In this document: positions 45,204 through 52,926 of the stretch, piece after piece
Layout: each line of letters opens with the position of its first letter
How positions within the stretch are numbered: position 1 is the first letter of the stretch
Assembly (NCBI GenBank): GCA_964643295.1
Contig: CAZXSN010000013.1
Span: forward strand, 1-59,146
Direction of reading: 5' to 3'
Source: Merdiplasma sp964643295
GTDB taxonomy: Bacteria > Bacillota > Clostridia > Lachnospirales > Lachnospiraceae
Length of the DNA stretch: 59,146 bases
Made by a program: the position numbers and the translations under genes
Notes under the pieces: model-generated
Databases searched by the model: none
Told to the model about the DNA's origin: nothing
What the model saw: the letters and a program-made list of their open reading frames with translations, nothing else

Positions 45204-46343
45204 ATGAAAAAGTGGTTTTGCGGGAATAAATGGTGCCTGGCTTTATGCCTGGTGCTTTCGATGCTGCTGAGCCTTCCGGCGCTGGCTTCGGAGGATGACA
45301 ATTCACTGTATTCTCTGGGGATTCAGACAGAGGGAGCCGAGGTTTCCCCGGAATTTTCCTATGATGTCTGGTCCTACACGGTGACTGTGCCCACGGGTAC
45401 GACAGAACTTCTCCTCGATCCGGTTCCCTCGAGTGAGCTGGCGACCATCAGTGATATTTCCGGCACGACGCTGAATGCGGACGGCACCGGCTATGTGACC
45501 ATCACTGTGCAGGCGGGAAACGGGAGTGAGTTCACCTATGAACTGAACGTGGTTTCCGAGGGTCCTGCCGTACCGGCAGAGACAGAACCTCCCACAGAGG
45601 CGCCGACGGAACCGCCGACAGAGACGGAAACGGAGACGGAGGATTCCCGCTATGTGCGTGTAGACCGGAATTCCCTGCAGGAGGCGGAGAATACGATCAC
45701 GGAGCTGAAAGGGGAGATTACGTCCTACAAAGACCGGCTGAGTCTCTTTACGAAGATCATGTTCGCGCTGATCGCTCTGTCGGTGGTGTTATTGTTTGTG
45801 GTAATTAATCTTCTCCTTCGAAAGAGAGATCTGAAAGCGGAGCTGGACGTCTACCGAAGCTACGGTTATACGGGCAGTAAGAAATCCGGCAAAAAGTCCA
45901 AAGGCGGACCGGAAGGATCCTCTCCTTCCGGGTATGCTCTAGGGACAGGTCCCGCCTCCGCGCCAAGACAGGGAGTGAATGCTCCGGTTTTGCAGGGACA
46001 GGGAGGCACTCAGTCGCCCGCGCAGGGACAGCCTTACCAGGATTTCGGTCCTGAGGTGCAGCCGCAGAAGTCTCAGAAAAAGGCAAAGCGTCCGGTACAG
46101 GAAGAAAAGCCCGGGAAAGCTGCGCAGAATCAGGAAGCCCCACAGGTTCAGTCCGGGAAGGGAACACAGGGCAGCGGCCCCGCTGCGGCAAAGGGACAGC
46201 CCTCAGCGAAGGGACAGTCTTCGCCCAAGGGACAGGCACCAGCCAAGGGGAAAACCCCGGAAGATGGACAGGCTCCGGGTAAGGGTGCGCCCGCAGGCAA
46301 AAACCGCGGAGCGGATGTGGAGATTAACATGATTGATCTGTAA
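45204..46343 (+). CDS. Membrane-anchored surface protein with cadherin-like domain
   Basis: A 379-residue protein. ATG 45204 opens a Sec signal (LALCLVLSMLLSLPALAS) followed by a cadherin-like beta-sandwich domain (residues about 30-115; NSLYSLGIQTEGAEVSPEFS, YTVTVPTGTTELLLDP). Then come a Pro/Thr/Glu-rich spacer (TEPPTEAPTEPPTETETETE), a short coiled coil, a membrane helix near 188-212 and a basic cytosolic tail of about 165 residues with repeated KGQ units (PSAKGQSSPKGQAPAKGK). It looks like a surface sensor or adhesion protein with a disordered inner tail. Function is unknown. Confidence 0.75.
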   Translation: MKKWFCGNKWCLALCLVLSMLLSLPALASEDDNSLYSLGIQTEGAEVSPEFSYDVWSYTVTVPTGTTELLLDPVPSSELATISDISGTTLNADGTGYVTITVQAGNGSEFTYELNVVSEGPAVPAETEPPTEAPTEPPTETETETEDSRYVRVDRNSLQEAENTITELKGEITSYKDRLSLFTKIMFALIALSVVLLFVVINLLLRKRDLKAELDVYRSYGYTGSKKSGKKSKGGPEGSSPSGYALGTGPASAPRQGVNAPVLQGQGGTQSPAQGQPYQDFGPEVQPQKSQKKAKRPVQEEKPGKAAQNQEAPQVQSGKGTQGSGPAAAKGQPSAKGQSSPKGQAPAKGKTPEDGQAPGKGAPAGKNRGADVEINMIDL

Positions 46344-46372
46344 GACGCTTCGGCCTGACTGAAAGACGAAAA

Positions 46373-46412
46373 AAGGGAAGACCAGGAAATCCCGGTTTTC
46401 CCTTCTCTTTTC
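46373..46412 (+). terminator. Rho-independent terminator
   Basis: An 11-bp stem AAGGGAAGACC/GGTTTTCCCTT (one G-T pair) with a 10-nt loop is followed by the T-rich CTCTTTTC. Confidence 0.75.
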
Positions 46413-46732
46413 AGAAATATTCCGAACATATGTTTATGTCGTATCCTACAAGGACGCGGGCGAACATGACGAAAAATCTGACAGGGTACGGGAAACGGGT
46501 GCTGATTGCGGCGGAGGAAGGGATCGCTGGAAGGGAGTGCTATCGAGGATAATGAACTTTCAGACAGACAGGGATGCCGCGTTGAAGACGGCGAAACTGT
46601 CCTGGAAAACGAAAACCTGAAAGCTTAGGAATACGGACACGTTCAGACACACTGTTTAGAGCGCAATACGTAAAAGGAAGAGGAAGAGGGAGGCAGGAAT
46701 GTACGAAACATCTGCTTGCTATCCCGGGGTGC
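46413..46732. other. Gene-free stretch before the structured element
   Basis: No gene. Very short ORFs without ribosome sites only. Confidence 0.3.
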
Positions 46733-46935
46733 GCATAGTATGATTACAGCGTCAAAAGCCAGAACCCACGGCATGCAAAGCATGCCAGTGGGTGAAAAGG
46801 CTTATTGACGCGCCCCAACATGAGGAAGAAGTGGGGCAGGGGCCCCATGAATTCCGAATGTTGAGCAGGATTGTGGAAGCTGCGAAGCAGCGGAACAATC
46901 CGTAATCACCTTTTGACACCTGAATCATAGTATAC
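46733..46935 (+). ncRNA. Structured element, possible noncoding RNA or MITE
   Basis: Terminal arms 46735-46758 and 46910-46933 form a 24-nt inverted repeat (TATGATT/AATCATA and GTCAAAAG/CTTTTGAC are exact). Between them lie three hairpins: (1) GCGTCAA/TTGACGC, AAGCC/GGCTT, CCCAC/GTGGG and GGCATGC/GCATGCC stacked in one arm at 46749-46811; (2) GCCCCA/TGGGGC at 46812-46837; (3) GGATTGT/ACAATCC enclosing GCTGC/GCAGC at 46868-46901. Bases 46751-46755 are needed by both the outer arm and hairpin 1, so the two pairings exclude each other. It ends about 50 nt before a transposase-like gene. I do not recognise a known RNA family. It may be a transcribed RNA, a switch or a miniature element. Confidence 0.55.
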
Positions 46936-46984
46936 TAATGGGACTGGGAGTTTCATAATACGTACACGGCAGGGAGCGATCGTC

Positions 46985-48832
46985 ATGTCCAGGAAGGCAG
47001 CAGGGAAGCAGCATACATCCAGAGTTCAGGAAAAACAGAAAAATGGAGACATTTATGTCTATGAACGGGTGACCGCCTATGATCCGAAGAAAGGATATAC
47101 GAGGATTTTATCCAAAAAGCTTCTGGGCAGGATTCCCGCCGGCAGTACTCAGATGACCGCGACCAGACATAAGAGCCCCTCGGCAAAGAAGCCGTCTTCT
47201 TCACCGGCATCCCCTTTGAAGGGGGAAGAAAATGTGCCGAAACAGGAGGATCCTTTAAAGCCGACCCTGAAAAGGAAAGAGCAGGGAAAGAACGCTGACA
47301 CTTCGCCTGCTTTGAAAGCAGTCCGGCAGCCAGTCGGCATGATGGAGATCATCGAATATATAGGAAGGGTGTCTGGAATCGATGCCGCCGTGTATGAGGC
47401 CTGTCCGGACAAAGACACGGCGCTAAAGATTATTTCGCTGGCGCGTTACCTTTTTGCGTCGGATGGAGGCCCTTTGTCAGGGATTGCAACCTGGCAGCTT
47501 ACTCATTTGCTGCCATATGAAGAAGATTTAAGCGAAGACATCTGCCGGGATTTATTTCAGTACATCGGACAGGAAGAATCTATTCCCTGGAAATTCTTTT
47601 TATCACGGGCAAACACACTGGAATCTCCAGAATGCTTTGCGCTGGATACTGCCGTACTTCCGGCATCCTATGAAAAGATCCCTGATGCGGGGTTTAGATT
47701 TGGCAGAGTCAAAGATGAATTCATGACCGTCAGGATTCTTACTATGTATTCGGCGCAGACCGGTCAGCCGATTGCCTATGCGAAGCTGTCAGGAGCTGCA
47801 TCAGATGCCGGAACCGTTGAAAACGCATTGGAACGTCTTGCACTTCTTGGACTGGAACCGGTGGAAGTCTCTTTCGGTCCTGACGTTTACTCGGAGCAGA
47901 ATCTTGCGGCTTTGCTGCAAAAAGACATCCATTTTCTTATGCCGGTCAAACCTTCCGTTACATGGGTAAAACCGATGATTGACAGACACAGGGACGATCT
48001 TGGCGATATCACAGCCATGTGTAAATTTGATCCCTCGATTCACGCAGTGACAGAGCATATCCGCCGTACATTTGATTATGCATATGTGGAAGACGGCCAA
48101 AAAGCGGTCAGGCACATACCGGCGGATGTGTATCTGCATATTTTCCTCAACAGCGAATCTTATGCCAAACAGGCCCACTTTGAGCTTGATCTGTATCGAA
48201 TTAAACGCACTTTGGAAGAGGAAAAACTGCTGACAGGCATTTCTTCCGCAGATCAGAAGAAAGCTCTTAGGTATCTTGTTATCTGGCAGGATTCAGACGG
48301 GGTAATCACAAAAGTAGATTTTAACAGGGCCGCCTGTCGGGAAGGAAGGGATTACCGCGGCATTTTCGTTCTTATCTCGGATAATGAGTCTGATCCCTTC
48401 CGCAGTTTAAGGATATATCTTGGACGCGGAAAGGCAGAGGATTATCTTTGGACGGGGAAAGAGTATGCCGGTGAGAAAAAGCCGGCTGTATGGTCCGAGG
48501 ATACACTGCGCGGCAGGCTGTTTGTTCAATTTGTTTCCTTATGCTACAGGGAATACTACGCGGCAGCTGTTGATGCTGTTCGGAAATCTCTGAGCAAAAA
48601 AACGAAAGACGCGAAAGAGGATAACAAAACGGTTTCGGATGCGGAAGAGAAACTTCTGACCTGGTTAAACGAATTTGATCTCCATCAGCAGCTGGCATGG
48701 TTTGACGCGGTGAGAACCGCCGAGCTTTCTGCCAAAGCTGCAGGCAGGAGATGGTCAGCAGAAACGGCCATGCGGGACAGACTGTTTTTGGCTGAGCTGG
48801 GCATGCTCTCGGAAGATGATGTAACTCCGTAA
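46985..48832 (+). CDS. IS1634-like transposase, degenerate active site
   Basis: A 615-residue protein related to IS1634-type transposases. The N-terminus (IYVYERVTAYDPKKGYTRIL) resembles that of the gene at 24050, but then has a Ser/Lys/Pro-rich insertion at about residues 55-115. The core has CFALDTAVLPASYEKI near 218 (first Asp), PVEVSFGPDVYSEQNLAALL near 298, where the family's DRGFYSEEN would place the second Asp and here reads GPDVYSEQN, and RIYLGRGKAEDYLWTGK near 479 (Glu present). Loss of the second Asp makes it probably inactive. The start follows cagggagcgatcgtc. No terminal repeats were found apart from those of the element upstream. Confidence 0.65.
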   Translation: MSRKAAGKQHTSRVQEKQKNGDIYVYERVTAYDPKKGYTRILSKKLLGRIPAGSTQMTATRHKSPSAKKPSSSPASPLKGEENVPKQEDPLKPTLKRKEQGKNADTSPALKAVRQPVGMMEIIEYIGRVSGIDAAVYEACPDKDTALKIISLARYLFASDGGPLSGIATWQLTHLLPYEEDLSEDICRDLFQYIGQEESIPWKFFLSRANTLESPECFALDTAVLPASYEKIPDAGFRFGRVKDEFMTVRILTMYSAQTGQPIAYAKLSGAASDAGTVENALERLALLGLEPVEVSFGPDVYSEQNLAALLQKDIHFLMPVKPSVTWVKPMIDRHRDDLGDITAMCKFDPSIHAVTEHIRRTFDYAYVEDGQKAVRHIPADVYLHIFLNSESYAKQAHFELDLYRIKRTLEEEKLLTGISSADQKKALRYLVIWQDSDGVITKVDFNRAACREGRDYRGIFVLISDNESDPFRSLRIYLGRGKAEDYLWTGKEYAGEKKPAVWSEDTLRGRLFVQFVSLCYREYYAAAVDAVRKSLSKKTKDAKEDNKTVSDAEEKLLTWLNEFDLHQQLAWFDAVRTAELSAKAAGRRWSAETAMRDRLFLAELGMLSEDDVTP

Positions 48833-48880
48833 GGCTCCAGGCACGGGGGACGAAGCGGGTGCGTATCCTGCGTCTGGGAC

Positions 48881-48915
48881 AAAAAAGGAAACGGTCTTTG
48901 AAGGGCCGCTTCCTT
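48881..48915 (-). terminator. Terminator of the ROK-RpiR transcript
   Basis: The AAGGAA...TTCCTT stem (about 12 pairs, one mismatch) is followed on the minus strand by TTTTTT. Confidence 0.65.
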
Positions 48916-48977
48916 ACGTTTCAGGGCTGCTCAGGGAGGCCAGGTTCGCCTGACCTTAAGCCGCTTTCAGGTGTTCA

Positions 48978-49835
48978 TCAGAGCATCTTATCCGCGATAA
49001 TCTCGGAGGTTCGTTTCTTGCGTTCCAGTGCCTCACTGCCCATGAGCCGGTAGACTTCCGCGTAAAGCAGGTCGATCATGAACAGCTGGGAGGCCTTAGC
49101 GGTGATGGAACCGCCCTCCAGGGGGCCTTCACTTCCGCCGCTGAAGAGAATCACATCGCAGCAGGAACGGGCGGGTGTCTGGACAAAGCCGGTGATAAAG
49201 ATGACCTTCGCCCCGTTTTCATGACAGGTGCGGGCGATCTTGATCGCGTCCCGGGTGGTGCCGGAATTGGAAAAGATCACCGCCGCCATCCCGGGCTTGA
49301 GCAGACTGGCCTTGATCAGCTGCTGATGCGAATCGCTGTCAAAACAGATATTCGGCAGAATCTTGGAAAATTTATTCTGCATCTCCATGGCGCAGACAGC
49401 GGAGCCGCCGGCTCCGAACAGATAAATAAAATCCGCTTCCATCAGGATGGACGTTGCGGTGGAGATCGCCTGAAAGTCCAGCGAATCATGCGTTTTCTGC
49501 AGAGAATTCTCATAGGCGGAAAGCACCCGGTCGGCCACCTCGCTGAGGGAGGAAGATCCGCTTAATCCTTCGGTTTCCTGGTCGAAGGAAAGATCTAAGT
49601 CGCTTAGACTGAGCGCAAGCGCGATGCGAAATTCCTGGTAACCGTTAAACTGCAGGTTGCGGCAGAAGCGAAAAACGCTGGTTTCTCCGACACCGCAAAA
49701 TTTTGCCAGGCTGGTGATCGTGGCATTGACGGCCGTCTGCGGCGAGTCCATGACAAAATCAGCGACCTTCTTTTCCGCCTTCGTCATATCGGGGTACCGT
49801 GCGAGGATGTGCCCCATCAGATCTTTTGACAGCAT
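48978..49835 (-). CDS. RpiR/MurR family transcriptional regulator
   Basis: A 285-residue regulator. The N-terminal HTH_6 domain spans residues 1-77 (MTKAEKKVADFVMDSPQTAV, then CGVGETSVFRFCRNLQFNGY). A SIS sugar-phosphate domain follows from about 120 (DFIYLFGAGGSAVCAMEMQ, VIFSNSGTTRDAIKIARTC and VIFITGFVQTP). Such proteins sense phosphosugars such as ManNAc-6-P. It follows the ROK kinase gene by about 100 nt on the minus strand and faces the nanE operon, so it is probably the local regulator. Confidence 0.92.
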   Translation of the reverse strand: MLSKDLMGHILARYPDMTKAEKKVADFVMDSPQTAVNATITSLAKFCGVGETSVFRFCRNLQFNGYQEFRIALALSLSDLDLSFDQETEGLSGSSSLSEVADRVLSAYENSLQKTHDSLDFQAISTATSILMEADFIYLFGAGGSAVCAMEMQNKFSKILPNICFDSDSHQQLIKASLLKPGMAAVIFSNSGTTRDAIKIARTCHENGAKVIFITGFVQTPARSCCDVILFSGGSEGPLEGGSITAKASQLFMIDLLYAEVYRLMGSEALERKKRTSEIIADKML

Positions 49836-49939
49836 AGCAGGCTCCTTTTTTCGGGGTTTTGCGTCTTTAAGCGCCTGAACTTTTTAAACAGTAAGGTTTA
49901 ATCCTGAGAACCTTTGTTCAGCGTTTTTAAGGAGGATTT

Positions 49940-50824
49940 TTATGTTTCCGGCAGGGTAAGCGCATAGGCGCCGTAGATGCCTGCATTGTTCCCTAAGCCT
50001 GCCCGGCAGATCTTCGTTGTCCGAAACTGCGGCAGCGCTCCCTCTAATACCCTTCTTTTGATCTCTTCAAATACATAGTCCTGCTTTAAGATTCCGCCGC
50101 CTAAGACAACTGCGGTGGGATTGAGGATATGAAGCAGAGAGATTAACCCCTCCGCGATATGGTCAATCCATAGATCGATCTCCTCCCGGATTTCTGGCTG
50201 CTTAAAGCGCTCAAAGATCTCCCGCCCGTTTAAGGCAAGGCCGGTGCGCCTTTTTACCTGGCGAATCAAAGCGCTGGTGGAAGCGTACTGTTCATAGCAG
50301 CCCCGCCTGCCGCATACGCAGGGTTCCCCTCCGGCGTAAAGAACCATGTGCCCTAGTTCTCCTGCCACTCCGCCGACTCCTGTCCAGATCTTTTTATCCA
50401 GGATGAGTGCCCCGCCGACACCGGTTCCGTAAGTGACGCACAGAAAATCCGAGAAGTCTTTTCCCGCGCCGAAAAGGGCCTCCCCCAGGGCCGCGCAGTT
50501 GACATCGTTGGCCGCAAAGACCGGCAGATGAACGGCGTTTTCCACGATTTCACGGATAGGAGTGCCGGTAAAGCCGGGGAGCGCATCGGTGGCAAAAAGC
50601 ACCGTGCCGTTTTTGGAGTCGATCTGTCCGCTGACACTTAAGCCCACGGCCTCGACTGCTTTTCCGGCGGAAAGATCTTTAATCACGGCTAGCAGCCTGG
50701 AGAGCAGAAAGGAGACGCCGTCTCTGCCGGTATGGTCATATTCTTTCTGGAAGGTAAGTTCGCCGTCTTCAAACAGGCCGCACTTTAGGGAAGTGCCGCC
50801 GATGTCGATTGCCAGAGTAAGCAT
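49940..50824 (-). CDS. ROK family kinase, probable N-acetylmannosamine kinase
   Basis: A 294-residue ROK sugar kinase. LAIDIGGTSLKCGLFEDGEL at residue 4 is the ATP phosphate loop, FAANDVNCAALGEALFGAG near 104 holds the catalytic Asp, and TYGTGVGGALILDKKIWTG near 129 follows. GELGHMVLYAGGEPCVCGRR near 154, with CYEQYAS, forms the His and Cys zinc site of ROK proteins. The neighbouring nanE suggests ManNAc as substrate, giving ManNAc-6-P, but glucose-type specificity cannot be excluded. It starts behind aaagaaaggaacagcc. Confidence 0.88.
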   Translation of the reverse strand: MLTLAIDIGGTSLKCGLFEDGELTFQKEYDHTGRDGVSFLLSRLLAVIKDLSAGKAVEAVGLSVSGQIDSKNGTVLFATDALPGFTGTPIREIVENAVHLPVFAANDVNCAALGEALFGAGKDFSDFLCVTYGTGVGGALILDKKIWTGVGGVAGELGHMVLYAGGEPCVCGRRGCYEQYASTSALIRQVKRRTGLALNGREIFERFKQPEIREEIDLWIDHIAEGLISLLHILNPTAVVLGGGILKQDYVFEEIKRRVLEGALPQFRTTKICRAGLGNNAGIYGAYALTLPET

Positions 50825-50998
50825 GGCTGTTCCTTTCTTCTTATTCTGCCTGGCCGGACGACAACATTCCGTCCGGAAGTTTTTGCAGCGAGTCTAAAGA
50901 CTTTCCAAACAAAGATTCTCCTCTTTTCTTATTCTTTAGGCTGCCCGGATATCTTTGTCCAAAGAGGGGGATGAAAGGGCTCTGGAAGTCATACCGGT

Positions 50999-51026
50999 AT
51001 TATAGCACGGCGGGGAAATATTGCAA
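50999..51026 (-). promoter_or_regulatory. Promoter of the ROK-RpiR operon
   Basis: On the minus strand, TTGCAA (51026-51021) and TATAAT (51004-50999) are separated by 16 nt. It is divergent from the nanE promoter. Confidence 0.65.
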
Positions 51027-51126
51027 GAAAGGCGGAGAAACGGAATGAAAAATTTTTCCATTTTAGGCCGACAGGAGGCAACATAAATAAAAAGAGAAAG
51101 ATTTTCCTTTTGTGTACATGGGAAAA

Positions 51127-51186
51127 ATCACGAAAAAGAAACAGAGAAAACTCAGATTACCGTTGACATTGAACAAATTTCGTGAT
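51127..51186. promoter_or_regulatory. Inverted-repeat operator candidate at the nan promoter
   Basis: ATCACGAAA (51127-51135) and TTTCGTGAT (51178-51186) are perfect inverted 9-mers, 42 nt apart. The second ends at the first base of the -10 hexamer and the first lies upstream of the -35. They are a plausible pair of half sites or looped operators for the RpiR regulator. Confidence 0.5.
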
Positions 51187-51191
51187 ATAAA
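51163..51191 (+). promoter_or_regulatory. Promoter of the nan operon
   Basis: Consensus TTGACA and TATAAA with a 17-nt spacer, about 75 nt before nanE. Confidence 0.8.
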
Positions 51192-51268
51192 GGGCTTGAA
51201 GAAATGAAAAAAATTTCCGCTATGGATGCCGTTTTTGATTTCTCCTCCCGGCGGAGAAAGGAAGCGTT

Positions 51269-52030
51269 ATGAAGAAGGAAGAACTGCTTGCAAGAATCAG
51301 GGGAAAGGTGATCGTATCCTGCCAGGCTTTGCCGGGAGAGCCGCTCTATGTGGAGGAAAAATCCATCATGTACCTGATGGCCAGAGCGGCGAAGCAGGCG
51401 GGGAGTCCGGCGATCCGCACGAGCAGTATCCGGGATGTGATCGCGATCCGTGAAGAGACAGGACTGCCGGTGATCGGACTGGTCAAGGTTTTCTACGAGG
51501 GTTTCGAAAGCTATATCACACCGACGATGAAGGAAGTGGACGATTTAGTCGCTGCCGGGGCGGATGTGATCGCCTTGGACTGCACCGATCTAAAACGCGG
51601 CGACGGCACAACGACACCCGAGTTTATGCGTAAGGTACGGGAAAAATATCCCGCCGCTGTTTTGATGGCGGATATCTCCACGCTGGAAGAGGGAGTCCGC
51701 GCGGCGGATCTGGGCATGGATCTGATCAGCACGACGATGAGCGGGTATACGCCCTATACGAAAAAGATGGACGGGCCGGACATTGCGCTGACAGCCTCGC
51801 TGGCAGCTCACATTTCGGTGCCGGTGATCACGGAGGGGAGGATTCATACGCCAAAGCAGGCAGTGGAGGCCTTAGACGCCGGAGCCTATGCCGTGGTAGT
51901 CGGCGGGGCGATCACCCGTCCGCTGGAGATTGCAGAGCGATTCATAGACGCGGTCAGGGCGAGAGAAGAGACGAAAGATGCCGCCGGGTCCTTAAGCGGC
52001 GAACGGACAGACAGGGAGGATGGAACGTGA
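51269..52030 (+). CDS. nanE: N-acetylmannosamine-6-phosphate 2-epimerase
   Basis: A 253-residue TIM-barrel epimerase turning ManNAc-6-P into GlcNAc-6-P. Conserved blocks are GKVIVSCQALPGEPLY near residue 11, AGADVIALDCTDLKRGDG near 92, MADISTLEEGVRAADLGMD near 131, ISTTMSGYTPYTK near 151, ITEGRIHTPKQAVEALDAGA near 188 and VVVGGAITRPLEIAERF. The start follows cggagaaaggaagcgtt. The stop overlaps the GTG of the esterase gene (GTGA). Confidence 0.95.
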   Translation: MKKEELLARIRGKVIVSCQALPGEPLYVEEKSIMYLMARAAKQAGSPAIRTSSIRDVIAIREETGLPVIGLVKVFYEGFESYITPTMKEVDDLVAAGADVIALDCTDLKRGDGTTTPEFMRKVREKYPAAVLMADISTLEEGVRAADLGMDLISTTMSGYTPYTKKMDGPDIALTASLAAHISVPVITEGRIHTPKQAVEALDAGAYAVVVGGAITRPLEIAERFIDAVRAREETKDAAGSLSGERTDREDGT

Positions 52031-52698
52031 AGAAGCATATCGTATGTTACGGGGATTCCAACACCCACGGCTATCAGGCCGCAACCAACGGACGTTTTAA
52101 CGAAGAGGAGCGCTGGACCTGTCTGCTGCAGAATCTCCTGGGGGAGGAGTTTCTGATTATCGAGGAAGGGCTTTCCGGGAGAACGACCTGTTTTGACGAT
52201 CCGCTTTTTGAGGGACTTTCCGGACTTTCCTATCTGTATCCCTGCCTGATGAGCCATGAACCGGTGGATCTTCTGGTGGTCATGCTGGGAACCAACGATA
52301 CGAAAGAGCGGTTTCATGCCTCGGCTGCCTGCATTGCCCTGGGAATGAAGCGTCTCGTTGAGAAAGCCGCTTCCATTAAGGACTGCTGGACGGACGGCAG
52401 AGCCAACATCCTGATCGTGACCCCGCAGAACATTGATCCCAGATATGAGCAGACCGAAGTCGGGCCGACGATGGGAAAAGGCTGTGCGCAAAAATCCGCG
52501 GGGCTGGCTAAGGAGTACAAAAAGATCGCTGAGCTTACCGGGTGCCACTATCTGGACGCCAACGAGGCTCTCAGCGCTCCTGCCAACGACATTGATTTCA
52601 TGCATCTGACCGCGCAGGGGAACGAACAGCTGGCGAAAGCGCTTGCGAAAATCATCCCGGGTCTTTTGGAAAGGCCGGGAAGCGTTCATTCAGCATGA
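52027..52698 (+). CDS. SGNH/GDSL hydrolase, possible sugar O-acetylesterase
   Basis: A 223-residue esterase starting at a GTG that overlaps nanE. The SGNH blocks are IVCYGDSNTHGYQAAT (nucleophile Ser) at residue 5, GLSGRTTCFDDP with the Gly near 49, VVMLGTNDTKERFH with the Asn near 87 and DFMHLTAQGNEQL with Asp and His near 193. Coupling to nanE suggests removal of O-acetyl groups from sialic acid or a related sugar inside the cell, since there is no signal peptide. The substrate is inferred from context only. Confidence 0.85.
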   Translation: MKKHIVCYGDSNTHGYQAATNGRFNEEERWTCLLQNLLGEEFLIIEEGLSGRTTCFDDPLFEGLSGLSYLYPCLMSHEPVDLLVVMLGTNDTKERFHASAACIALGMKRLVEKAASIKDCWTDGRANILIVTPQNIDPRYEQTEVGPTMGKGCAQKSAGLAKEYKKIAELTGCHYLDANEALSAPANDIDFMHLTAQGNEQLAKALAKIIPGLLERPGSVHSA

Positions 52699-52926
52699 CG
52701 GCATTTTTTACGCGGAAGCGGACGTAAGGCAGGGGTTAGCTTCCGGTCCGGGACACATCCCGTCGGTTTACATAAGGAGTACGTTTCTTTCGGTTTCCCC
52801 TGGAGGTAAGAAGCGTGTTTTGCTTCCTACAGGCATAAGCCGGGGATTCGCAGCCTGTAAACATAGAGAGAAAAGCGGTTACAAAGGCAACAGCAGTTTC
52901 AAAAAACAAGAAGAGGAGGACAAGGT

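Noticed and set aside
46913..46936. TTGACA and TATACT as a promoter for the transposase gene at 46985
   Set aside because: The spacer is only 12 nt, too short for a standard promoter. The bases are better explained as part of the inverted repeat.
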